From Tritrichomonas musculus (taxonomy: Eukaryota > Parabasalia > Tritrichomonadida > Tritrichomonadidae), in assembly GCA_039105265.1 (NCBI GenBank), contig JAPFFF010000009.1, positions 62,001 to 126,000 on the forward strand: a DNA stretch of 64,000 nt, in the 5' to 3' direction. The stretch's first letter is position 1. Every line of letters starts with the position of its first letter. A model generated the notes under the pieces. That model did not search any database, was not told the origin of the DNA, and saw nothing but the letters and a program-made list of their open reading frames with translations. A program made the position numbers and the translations under genes. Shown here piece by piece: positions 10,273 to 21,542 of the stretch.

Positions 10273-13200
10273 TCATGATTTCGTTTTTTCTACTGTAAAT
10301 AAAGAATCAGATATGTTAATCCAACTTTCACGTATAAATTGGTCATCACAAAATGCGTTTTCATAAGCTTCGTCAGAAAATACTTCTGTGTGTTTCATCT
10401 TCACAAAACCAAAGTATCCTTCAACGACGCCGTTAAGTGCAGGACTATAAGGAACATCTGGCAAAACTCCTAATTTTAGTCTATCAATTACATTTTCTAC
10501 TTCCTTTGTTCGATGTATTTTACAGTTATCTTCAATTAAAACTATTTGAGCCTTTGATGAACATATATGAATTCGTAGAAAACTTGCAGCATCGTGAAGG
10601 AATGCAGCATAATCTTTTCCAAGAATTGATCTTCCATAGAATCTATACAAGACTCCAAAACCTGGGAAAACACATGACAAAACAGAAACTTTACATGATG
10701 AAAGTGGACTGTTAATCATAGGAGTTACACCAAGATATGAACGACCATACTTTGAACCTTCATTTACAGTTACACCAGCCTCATCTATAAATCCTATTAA
10801 AACATCTTCTTTATTAGATATCTCATCCAAAAACATCGCCCAAGCTATTCTATATATTCTGAAACCGATAGAGTTTCTTGCTGGCGGACAAAAATAAGCT
10901 TTTTTGACAGTGAATTTCAAGCAATGTAAAGCATTTTGAACTGTTCTTTTCTTAATATTATTTGCGCAACATGGACCATATTCTGAATTCAAAAATTTGA
11001 CAAATGAGGAGGCTGAAAAATTTGGAAAATCCAAAACCAAGCATATTAAGCAAAGAAGAACATCATCATTTAATTTAAAATTTCTTTTCCCACCCCAGGT
11101 CTTTGTCTTTTGATCTTCCATTGGTATTTGTTCTTGCTCTTGCTCATCTTCACGTTCTTGTTCTTGTTCTTGTTCTGAATCTTCATCTGGCACTTTCTTT
11201 GCTTTTTTTCCTTTTTCTTTTTGTAACCAATGTTTAATTGTGATAACTGATAATGTGTAATATGGCGACTTCTTTTCATTTTCCTTCTTATTTTTATTCT
11301 CTGCTTCTATTATTTTGTTATAATCTAAAACAAGTGAAAGAGGTTTTGGATTATTTACATTGTGTTCAATCCATTCTTTTGCAAAACGACTGCTTTGTCT
11401 GTATTCGTTTTTATTCTTTTCCCAATCTCTCATGAATTCATATTTAATTGCTCTTTTTAAACCTGATTTTGTTTGTTCACTTGGTGGCTTATTGCTTTTT
11501 CTTTGAATAACTTTTTTACGGATTTGCTCGAGAATATTTTTTGCTTCCAATATTTCTACTCTTTCTCGCCAATTATAATTTAGTAAAAAAAACTGATTAT
11601 CATCTGTGCATTCATTAAGTTCATCATCATTACTGTCGTCATCATCATCATCATCATTATTGCTATCAATAGAATTTGTTTCAATTGGAATTTGACCATT
11701 TTCATCATTTGAAAAGACAAAGTCGACCTTTTGAAGTTCTTCTGTTGTAGTATGATATATAGTAGCATATTCAGTACTGCTCACACATTCCATTCTTGGT
11801 GGTAGATTATTTGATATGAATGAGTAATCTTCATCGGTACTTCTGGTTCTATATGTTTCTTCTTCGTCAATTATGTCTGCAAAGGTAGCTTCATAAGCTT
11901 GTTCAAACACAATAACATCATTATATTTGGCTTCATATGCATCTTTTATTTCTTGTAAAGCTGCTTTAACATCATCAAAATCTAAATTATCTTTGGGCAA
12001 TAATGCATTTGTGATTATATCATATAATATGAATCCTTGAACTCGAATAAATTCTATATCATCATCATCACTGTGTCCTAACTGATTTAATATTAGATAA
12101 GAATTAATCTTTCCTGAATCAAACTGCTTGAAATGTCTGAATATTTGTGAAATCCATTGAAAAATTTGACGTAGTTTCTGAAAACGATTTGCTTCAATTG
12201 GTTCAATTATTCTATTAGGTATTCCTTCGGTATTAAACTTCATTGTTCCAAAAAAATCAATTTCTGGCATACTTGAAAGAATTATTTTTTTGCGAACTAA
12301 ATCTTTATTCGAAATTTCAACATATTTTTCATTTCCATCAACTTCATGAAAGTGTAAAATATTTGTCTGTTGTGGGTGATTTGACATCAAATTTTGCATA
12401 ATTGGAGATAGTTGAATTATCGATAAATCATCTATATTACTTAAAGTATATAAAAAAAGAATTGAGCTTCTATTTGCAGATTGTGAACAATCCAAACACC
12501 TAGTATATGAAGAAGGTGAAACTGAAAAATTATCTAAAAATAAGGGACTAACTAATTTATCATCAAAATCAAAATAATGTTCTGAAATTTTAATTATTGA
12601 ATGATAATGTTCAAAAGGTTCAAAAACTGAAACACCAATAAATTTATAATAAAAATCCTTGAAAACAATTGTAGAATTTATTGTAACAAAATCTGGATTT
12701 AAAATCTGAGTTCCTTTTGCGCGATCTAATTGTATGAATAAATTTTTTGGATGCGATTCAATATGACTTGTAATTGTTGTTTCATTAATAATTAATGATC
12801 GAATATCATGAATAAAACTGGATAAATTAATGCGTAAAAAAATATAATCATTGACATTATCATTTGATTCATATGCTTTAAAAATAAACAAAGATCGTAA
12901 ATCATCAGATATTGAATTCATGAAATATAAAAAAAACTCGTTAATATCTTGAACTCCATCAGGTAAGACTTTTGATCCTTCCCATCCTTTCCATTCTTTA
13001 AAAAAATTATTAATTGAAATACTATTTGACTTATTTGAATAAAATGTATCATATATATCTTTGAGTAATTTTTCATTTATATTGGTTAATGGGTGAGATG
13101 AAATATAATCAATAAAATCTGGACAGTGAAAAAGTAATTGTAGTAAAGATATCGCATAGCATTTGTTGTCGGGATTATTAATTCCTCTGAAAACATGATA

Positions 13201-13275
13201 ATCTATATCTAAATTTGCTTGTTCTATAGTATCTAATCGTTGTTTGAGTAATTCGGGGTTCCTTCGTTCTGACAT
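10273..13275 (-). CDS. USP-like protease fused to a Tc1/IS630-type DDE transposase
   Basis: This 1000-residue protein is the only gene of the 5.3-kb transposon. Residues 31-48 (GINNPDNKCYAISLLQLL) match the Cys box of ubiquitin-specific proteases (family C19), with Cys39 as nucleophile. VQDINEFF (108-115) matches the QDAQEF motif, and His223-Tyr224 followed by FDFDD (235-239) matches the His/Asp box. An acidic low-complexity linker (540-558) and a Glu/Gln tract (699-717) separate this half from a helix-turn-helix-like region (735-800) and a DDE domain: Asp831 in FIDEAG, Asp916 in IEDNCKIHR and Glu952 in YSPALNGVVEGYF, giving 35 residues between the last two (DD35E). All expected catalytic residues of both enzymes are visible. 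The C-terminal half should cut and join the element's ends; the N-terminal half may deubiquitinate the transposase or host proteins, which is inference. The start Met gives the longest frame, and subterminal motifs lie just upstream. Confidence 0.9.
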   Translation of the reverse strand: MSERRNPELLKQRLDTIEQANLDIDYHVFRGINNPDNKCYAISLLQLLFHCPDFIDYISSHPLTNINEKLLKDIYDTFYSNKSNSISINNFFKEWKGWEGSKVLPDGVQDINEFFLYFMNSISDDLRSLFIFKAYESNDNVNDYIFLRINLSSFIHDIRSLIINETTITSHIESHPKNLFIQLDRAKGTQILNPDFVTINSTIVFKDFYYKFIGVSVFEPFEHYHSIIKISEHYFDFDDKLVSPLFLDNFSVSPSSYTRCLDCSQSANRSSILFLYTLSNIDDLSIIQLSPIMQNLMSNHPQQTNILHFHEVDGNEKYVEISNKDLVRKKIILSSMPEIDFFGTMKFNTEGIPNRIIEPIEANRFQKLRQIFQWISQIFRHFKQFDSGKINSYLILNQLGHSDDDDIEFIRVQGFILYDIITNALLPKDNLDFDDVKAALQEIKDAYEAKYNDVIVFEQAYEATFADIIDEEETYRTRSTDEDYSFISNNLPPRMECVSSTEYATIYHTTTEELQKVDFVFSNDENGQIPIETNSIDSNNDDDDDDDSNDDELNECTDDNQFFLLNYNWRERVEILEAKNILEQIRKKVIQRKSNKPPSEQTKSGLKRAIKYEFMRDWEKNKNEYRQSSRFAKEWIEHNVNNPKPLSLVLDYNKIIEAENKNKKENEKKSPYYTLSVITIKHWLQKEKGKKAKKVPDEDSEQEQEQEREDEQEQEQIPMEDQKTKTWGGKRNFKLNDDVLLCLICLVLDFPNFSASSFVKFLNSEYGPCCANNIKKRTVQNALHCLKFTVKKAYFCPPARNSIGFRIYRIAWAMFLDEISNKEDVLIGFIDEAGVTVNEGSKYGRSYLGVTPMINSPLSSCKVSVLSCVFPGFGVLYRFYGRSILGKDYAAFLHDAASFLRIHICSSKAQIVLIEDNCKIHRTKEVENVIDRLKLGVLPDVPYSPALNGVVEGYFGFVKMKHTEVFSDEAYENAFCDDQFIRESWINISDSLFTVEKTKS

Positions 13276-13349
13276 TTATTTGTAAAATAGTTTTATAAAA
13301 TTTAAAAGTTTTATGGTGTAAATTTGACCATTTCCCATCGTTACTAACT

Positions 13350-13420
13350 TGCAGTTTCAAATCGGCCCAAAATTTGCAGTTTCAAATCGGCCCTTTATTG
13401 CAGTTTCAAATCGGCCCAAA
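13350..13420. promoter_or_regulatory. Right subterminal motif cluster upstream of the transposase start
   Basis: Three copies of GCAGTTTCAAATCGGCCC follow each other at about 24-bp spacing (near 13352, 13376 and 13399), 75-140 bp upstream of the minus-strand start codon at 13275. The position would let the transposase occupy its own promoter region, a common autoregulatory layout, but that role is inferred only. Confidence 0.6.
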
Positions 13421-13718
13421 TAACGGTTTTTCGAGAAAATCAAAATTTGAGTTAAAAAAATACTAAATAACTTATATAGATACCTCATCAAATATATTAA
13501 TAAAATTGTTTTTATTTTATTTGATACCTTAAAAAATATCATAATTTCAAATTTTTTTTAAACTTTTCTTTTATAATTTTTTATAAATTATGGTGTTAAT
13601 CAATGGTAAGAAATACGAAAAAAATATAAAATTTAAATTTTCAAAAAAGATATATCAAAACAAAAATAAGATTTTACCCTTTCAAATATTCTAAGATATC
13701 TTTCCAACGGATCATATC

Positions 13719-13819
13719 ATCAGTTAACTTTTTAGGACCAAATAACAATTGAAATATTTCACAAGAAAAAAAGGGCCGATTTGAAACTGTAAAAGGGCCG
13801 ATTTGAAATGCGCAGCCTG
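13719..13819. repeat. Right terminal inverted repeat of the USP transposon
   Basis: Inverse of 8503-8604. It carries two inverted copies of the subterminal motif (GGGCCGATTTGAAA) and is followed directly by the second TA of the target duplication. Confidence 0.93.
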
Positions 13820-13955
13820 TATTTGCATTTGTAATTATAATTGTAAACTATTTTATTTCTTTTTGATTAAGATATTTTAATAAAAAAAAATTTTCAGTTA
13901 TTTTTTTCATAAAGCTCATAGAATTTAATTTTTTTATTTATTTTTAGAGAAATAT
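13820..13955 (+). repeat. Duplicated flank, copy A right part
   Basis: Continues copy A after the USP transposon and matches 42722-42768 and then 43225-43320. The match across CTTTTTGATTAAG is uninterrupted here, so this copy is the empty site for the 456-bp MITE in copy B. Confidence 0.88.
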
Positions 13956-13960
13956 AAAAT

Positions 13961-15296
13961 AGCAAAGTTTGGAGGTGAAGTGACCAACAAACTATATTCA
14001 AATTTTGAAAGGAAAAAATTGAATAAATGGCTTTTTGATAAAACAACTTTTTAATAAAAACACTTTTTGATTGGTTTTGAATAATGAACTTTTTGATATA
14101 TAATTCAGTTTAATCTTTATTGAAAAATTTTCGGCCAATCGTTTAAGAATACACGACTTTTTGAATTGCTCACAATTCATTGAAATAAAGTCTTTAAACT
14201 TTTTCAAATAATGTCTTTAAACTTTTTGATAGCATTTGAAAGAAGGTCTATAAACTTTTTGTAAAAAGGTCTTTAAACTTTTTTTCCAAAAATTAATTTA
14301 TAAATTTTTCAACTTTTTGGAAAATTTTTTAAACTTGGCGCCAAGTTAAAGATAGCGAGCGACAGATGGCGATTTACAGATAGCGAACTACAGATGGCGA
14401 TTTACAGATGGCGATTTACAGATGGCAAACTACAGATGGACGATTTACAGATATCGAACTACAGATGGACGATTTACAGATGGCAAACTACAGATGGACG
14501 ATTGACAGATGGCAAACTACAGATGGACGATTTACAGATGGCAAACTACAGATGGACGATTGACAGATGGCAAACTACAGATGGACGATTTACAAATGGC
14601 AAACTACAGATGGACGATTGACAGATGGCAAACTACAGATGGACGATTTACAAATGGCAAACTACAGATAGCGAACTACAGATAACGAATTGAAGTTGAT
14701 TGTGAGCTACTGATTGTTTATTCTCAAATTGGTTATACTCAGATAGTTATCTTCAGATTGGTTATTCTCAGATTGATTAGTCACAGATTGACTATACTCA
14801 GATGTTTATAAATAAAAAACAGTAACTATCTTTATTATTGATTGGTTTGTATTTAATATTATATTTTCATTGTGCATTTTGCATTTTTTTTTTTTAAAAT
14901 ATGGAAAACCTTGTTTATCGATGCAATTAATAGTATTAAAAGTATGTATATGAAGTAAAATTAGAGTTTGGGACTTATTTTAGATAGAAAAAAAAATAAT
15001 TATAATTTAATTGGTACAAAGGTGTTACTGCATTTTTATTTCCAACTTTCCATTTTTACTATTTTATTAATACCTTTATTTTTAATTTGTTTTTTATATT
15101 TTAATTGGGATGATTTAATAAAAGTATATTTTTTTCTTTAAGTAGCAGCTTTATCAAAAAGATTTTTTATCAAAAAGTGCCTTTATCAAAAAGTGTTTTT
15201 ATTAAAAAGTTGTTTTATTAAAAAGCCATTTATTCAATTTTTTTCCTTTCAAAATTTGAATATAGTTTGTTGGTCACTTCACCTCCAAACTTTGCT
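13961..15296. mobile_element. Long-inverted-repeat element with internal minisatellite
   Basis: From AGCAAAGTTTGGAGGTGAAG at 13961 about 115 bp is repeated almost exactly in inverse orientation up to 15296. The inverse similarity fades outward, including an outer partial pair near 13848-13870 and 15352-15376. The interior has repeated CTTTTTGATAAA-like phrases, a perfect 16-bp palindrome AACTTGGCGCCAAGTT near 14333, and a 29-bp minisatellite. There is no transposase. Long terminal repeats are seen in Mutator-like and foldback elements, but no target duplication could be fixed, so the family is open. Confidence 0.7.
14362..14690 (+). repeat. 29-bp minisatellite (CAGATGG type)
   Basis: Alternating CAGATGGACGATTTA (15 bp) and CAGATGGCAAACTA (14 bp) make a 29-bp unit repeated about ten times, with T/G variants (GATTTA or GATTGA) alternating between neighbouring units. 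Toward 14740-14800 it decays into CAGATTGGTTATTCT-type words. The open frame across it (WRFTDGKLQM repeats) is repeat-driven; I do not regard it as a gene. Confidence 0.85.
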
Positions 15297-15387
15297 GTTT
15301 TTATCATCCCTTATTTTTATTTTTTTTTTTTTTTTTTTTTTTTTAATTAATTTATCAAAAAGAAATAAAATAGTTTAATCTCATAGC

Positions 15388-15745
15388 CAGATAAATTCCA
15401 GGATCAACTCAAATATAGTTATTCTTTTCTGAAGAACCTTCAAAAAGTGGAAATCATTCAGAAAAAATAATCAAATAAAAATAATAAAAAAATAATCTTT
15501 TTATGTTACAAAATTTTTACCGATTCTTACCGCCAGCCGCGGGGTCTCGACTCGGCTTCGCTTCGTTCAGCCTCGCTCGACGTCCGCTAGGCGGTATGTA
15601 GTCTAAAAATTATGTAAAAATATAAAAAGATTTGTTTTTTTCAATTATTTTATTTAGATTATTTTTTCTGAATGATTTCCACTTTTTGAAGGTTCTTCAG
15701 AAAAGACTAACTATACTTTAGTTGATCAAAATTCCACAACCAGAT
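15388..15745. repeat. 350-bp palindrome with G+C-rich loop
   Basis: The left arm (from CCAGATAAATTCCAGGATCA to about 15531) is mirrored by the right arm (about 15600-15745). Both contain TCTTTTCTGAAGAACCTTC and AATCATTCAGAAAAAATAAT or their inverses. The roughly 65-bp loop (15530-15598) is strikingly G+C-rich, with an ACCGCC/GGCGGT stem at its base. The inner part of the arms recurs as a smaller hairpin at 43321-43410. This looks like a foldback or MITE-type element. Confidence 0.8.
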
Positions 15746-18700
15746 AATCCTACCGCCAGATAATATTATCTTAAATATTGACAAACATTGATGCTAACAA
15801 CAGATAAATATTGATGCTAACAACAGATAAACATCGATGCTTACAACATACAAACATCGATGCTAACAACATACAAACATCGATGCTAACAACAGATAAA
15901 CATCGATGCCAACAACATACAAACATCGATGCTAACAACAGATAAACATCGATGCTAACAACAGATAAACATCGATGCTAACAACAGATAAACATCGATA
16001 CTAACAACAGATAAACATCGATGCTTACAACATACAAACATCGATGCTAACAACATTCAAACATCGATGCTAACAACATTCAAACATCGATGCTGACAAC
16101 AGATAAACATCGATGCTAACAACAGATAAACATCGATGCTAACAACAGATAAACATCGATACTAACAACAGATAAACATCGATGCTTACAACATACAAAC
16201 ATCGATGCTAACAACATTCAAACATCGATGCCAACAACAGATAAACATCGATGCTAACAACAGATAAACATCGATACTAACAACAGATAAACATCGATGC
16301 TTACAACATACAAACATCGATGCTAACAACATTCAAACATCGATGCTAACAACATTCAAACATCGATGCTAACAACAGATAAACATCGATGCTAACAACA
16401 GATAAACATCGATGCTAACAACAGATAAACATCGATACTAACAACAGATAAACATCGATGCTTACAACATACAAACATCGATGCTAACAACATTCAAACA
16501 TCGATGCCAACAACAGATAAACATCGATGCTAACAACAGATAAACATCGATGCTAACAACAGATAAACATCGATGCTAACAACAGATAAACATCGATGCT
16601 AACAACAGATAAACATCGATGCTAACAACATACAAACATCGATGCTAACAACAGATAAACATCGATGCTAACAACAGATAAACATCGATACTTACAACAT
16701 ACAAACATCGATACTAACAACAGATAAACATCGATGCTAACAACAGATAAACATCGATGCTAACAACAGATAAACATCGATACTAACAACAGATAAACAT
16801 CGATGCTTACAACATACAAACATCGATGCTAACAACATTCAAACATCGATGCTAACAACATTCAAACATCGATGCTGACAACAGAAAAACATCTATGCTA
16901 ACAACATTCAAACATCAATGCTAACAACATTCAAACATCGATGCTAACAACAGAAAAACATCGATGCTAACAACATACAAACATCGATGCTAACAACATA
17001 CAAACATCGATGCTAACAACAGATAAACATCGATGCTAACAACATACAAACATCGATGCTAACAACATTCAAACATCGATGCTAACAACAGATAAACATC
17101 GATGCTAACAACAGATAAACATCGATACTAACAACAGATAAACATCGATGCTAACAACAGATAAACATCGATGCTAACAACATACAAACATCGATGCTAA
17201 CAACAGATAAACATCGATGCTAACAACAGATAAACATCGATGCTTACAACATACAAACATCGATGCTAACAACAGATAAACATCGATGCCAACAACATAC
17301 AAACATCGATGCTAACAACAGATAAACATCGATGCTAACAACAGATAAACATCGATGCTAACAACATACAAACATCGATGCTAACAACAGATAAACATCG
17401 ATGCTAACAACAGATAAACATCGATGCTAACAACAGATAAACATCGATACTAACAACAGATAAACATCGATGCTAACAACAGATAAACATCGATGCTAAC
17501 AACATACAAACATCGATGCTAACAACAGATAAACATCGATGCTAACAACAGATAAACATCGATGCTTACAACATACAAACATCGATGCTAACAACAGATA
17601 AACATCGATGCCAACAACATACAAACATCGATGCTAACAACAGATAAACATCGATGCTAACAACAGATAAACATCGATGCTAACAACATACAAACATCGA
17701 TGCTAACAACAGATAAACATCGATGCTAACAACAGATAAACATCGATGCTTACAACATACAAACATCGATGCTAACAACAGATAAACATCGATGCCAACA
17801 ACATACAAACATCGATGCTAACAACAGAAAAACATCGATGCTAACAACAGATAAACATCGATGCTAACAACATTCAAACATCGATGCTAACAACATTCAA
17901 ACATCGATACTAACAACAGATAAACATCGATGCTAACAACAGATAAACATCGATGCTAACAACAGATAAACATCGATGCTAACAACAGATAAACATCGAT
18001 GCTAACAACAGATAAACATCGATGCTAACAACATACAAACATCGATGCTAACAACAGATAAACATCGATGCTAACAACAGATAAACATCGATGCTAACAA
18101 CATACAAACATCGATGCTTACAACATACAAACATCGATGCTAACAACATTCAAACATCGATGCTAACAACATTCAAACATCGATGCTGACAACAGAAAAA
18201 CATCTATGCTAACAACATTCAAACATCAATGCTAACAACAGATAAACATCGATGCTAACAACATACAAACATCGATGCTAACAACAGATAAACATCGATG
18301 CTAACAACAGATAAACATCGATGCTAACAACAGATAAACATCGATGCTTACAACATACAAACATCGATGCTAACAACATTCAAACATCGATGCTAACAAC
18401 ATTCAAACATCGATGCTGACAACAGAAAAACATCTATGCTAACAACATTCAAACATCAATGCTAACAACATTCAAACATCGATGCTAACAACAGAAAAAC
18501 ATCGATGCTAACAACATACAAACATCGATGCTAACAACATACAAACATCGATGCTAACAACAGATAAACATCGATGCTAACAACAGATAAACATCGATGC
18601 TAACAACAGATAAACATCGATGCTAACAACAGAAAAACATCGATGCTAACAACATACAAACATCGATGCTAACAACATACAAACATCGATGCTAACAACA

Positions 18701-21542
18701 TACAAACATCGATGCTAACAACAGATAAACATCGATGCTAACAACATACAAACATCGATGCTAACAACATTCAAACATCGATGCTAACAACAGATAAACA
18801 TCGATGCTAACAACAGATAAACATCGATACTAACAACAGATAAACATCGATGCTAACAACAGATAAACATCGATGCTAACAACATACAAACATCGATGCT
18901 AACAACAGATAAACATCGATGCCAACAACATACAAACATCGATGCTAACAACAGATAAACATCGATGCTTACAACATACAAACATCGATGCTAACAACAT
19001 TCAAACATCGATGCTAACAACATTCAAACATCGATGCTAACAACAGATAAACATCGATGCTAACAACAGATAAACATCGATGCTTACAACATACAAACAT
19101 CGATGCTAACAACATTCAAACATCGATGCTAACAACATTCAAACATCGATGCTGACAACAGAAAAACATCTATGCTAACAACATTCAAACATCAATGCTA
19201 ACAACATTCAAACATCGATGCTAACAACAGAAAAACATCGATGCTAACAACATACAAACATCGATGCTAACAACATACAAACATCGATGCTAACAACAGA
19301 TAAACATCGATGCTAACAACATACAAACATCGATGCTAACAACATTCAAACATCGATGCTAACAACAGATAAACATCGATGCTAACAACAGATAAACATC
19401 GATACTAACAACAGATAAACATCGATGCTAACAACAGATAAACATCGATGCTAACAACATACAAACATCGATGCTAACAACAGATAAACATCGATGCTAA
19501 CAACAGATAAACATCGATGCTTACAACATACAAACATCGATGCTAACAACAGATAAACATCGATGCTAACAACAGATAAACATCGATACTTACAACATAC
19601 AAACATCGATGCTAACAACAGATAAACATCGATGCTAACAACATACAAACATCGATGCTAACAACAGATAAACATCGATGCTAACAACAGATAAACATCG
19701 ATGCTAACAACAGATAAACATCGATACTAACAACAGATAAACATCGATGCTAACAACAGATAAACATCGATGCTAACAACATACAAACATCGATGCTAAC
19801 AACAGATAAACATCGATGCTAACAACAGATAAACATCGATGCTTACAACATACAAACATCGATGCTAACAACAGATAAACATCGATGCCAACAACATACA
19901 AACATCGATGCTAACAACAGATAAACATCGATGCTAACAACAGATAAACATCGATGCTAACAACATACAAACATCGATGCTAACAACAGATAAACATCGA
20001 TGCCAACAACATACAAACATCGATGCTAACAACAGAAAAACATCGATGCTAACAACAGATAAACATCGATGCTAACAACATTCAAACATCGATGCTAACA
20101 ACATTCAAACATCGATGCCAACAACAGATAAACATCGATGCTAACAACAGATAAACATCGATGCTAACAACAGATAAACATCGATGCTAACAACAGATAA
20201 ACATCGATGCTAACAACAGATAAACATCGATGCTAACAACATACAAACATCGATGCTAACAACAGATAAACATCGATGCTAACAACAGATAAACATCGAT
20301 GCTAACAACATACAAACATCGATGCTTACAACATACAAACATCGATGCTAACAACATTCAAACATCGATGCTAACAACATTCAAACATCGATGCTGACAA
20401 CAGAAAAACATCTATGCTAACAACATTCAAACATCGATGCTAACAACAGATAAACATCGATGCTAACAACATACAAACATCGATGCTAACAACAGATAAA
20501 CATCGATGCTAACAACAGATAAACATCGATGCTAACAACAGATAAACATCGATGCTTACAACATACAAACATCGATGCTAACAACATTCAAACATCGATG
20601 CTAACAACATTCAAACATCGATGCTGACAACAGAAAAACATCTATGCTAACAACATTCAAACATCAATGCTAACAACATTCAAACATCGATGCTAACAAC
20701 AGAAAAACATCGATGCTAACAACATACAAACATCGATGCTAACAACATACAAACATCGATGCTAACAACAGATAAACATCGATGCTAACAACAGATAAAC
20801 ATCGATGCTAACAACAGATAAACATCGATGCTAACAACAGAAAAACATCGATGCTAACAACATACAAACATCGATGCTAACAACATACAAACATCGATGC
20901 TAACAACATACAAACATCGATGCTAACAACAGATAAACATCGATGCTAACAACATACAAACATCGATGCTAACAACATTCAAACATCGATGCTAACAACA
21001 GATAAACATCGATGCTAACAACAGATAAACATCGATACTAACAACAGATAAACATCGATGCTAACAACAGATAAACATCGATGCTAACAACATACAAACA
21101 TCGATGCTAACAACAGATAAACATCGATGCTAACAACAGATAAACATCGATGCTTACAACATACAAACATCGATGCTAACAACAGATAAACATCGATGCC
21201 AACAACATACAAACATCGATGCTAACAACAGATAAACATCGATGCTAACAACAGATAAACATCGATGCTAACAACATACAAACATCGATGCTAACAACAG
21301 ATAAACATCGATGCTAACAACAGATAAACATCGATGCTTACAACATACAAACATCGATGCTAACAACAGATAAACATCGATGCCAACAACATACAAACAT
21401 CGATGCTAACAACAGAAAAACATCGATGCTAACAACAGATAAACATCGATGCTAACAACATTCAAACATCGATGCTAACAACATTCAAACATCGATGCCA
21501 ACAACAGATAAACATCGATGCTAACAACAGATAAACATCGAT

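Larger units (their letters stand above)
8503..13819 (-). mobile_element. Complete-looking TA-flanked transposon encoding a USP-DDE transposase
   Basis: The 5317-bp element starts CAGGCTGCGCATTTCAAATC and ends in its inverse. The terminal inverted repeats are about 102 bp (8503-8604 and 13719-13819) and differ by a single T-run indel in the part I compared. It is flanked by TA on both sides (8501-8502, 13820-13821). The uninterrupted target, with one TA, is present at 42619-42768, so the boundaries are exact. TA target choice fits the IS630/Tc1/mariner superfamily. One long gene (13275-10273) fills the right-hand part. The left 1.7 kb is non-coding, with an A/G-rich tract at 9940-10085. The ends carry 14 copies of TTTCAAATCGGCCC. 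Near-identical ends and an open gene suggest recent activity. Confidence 0.93.

Noticed and set aside
14394-14621. 75-residue frame with WRFTDGKLQM repeats
   Set aside because: Produced by the 29-bp minisatellite; part of a longer non-coding repeat.
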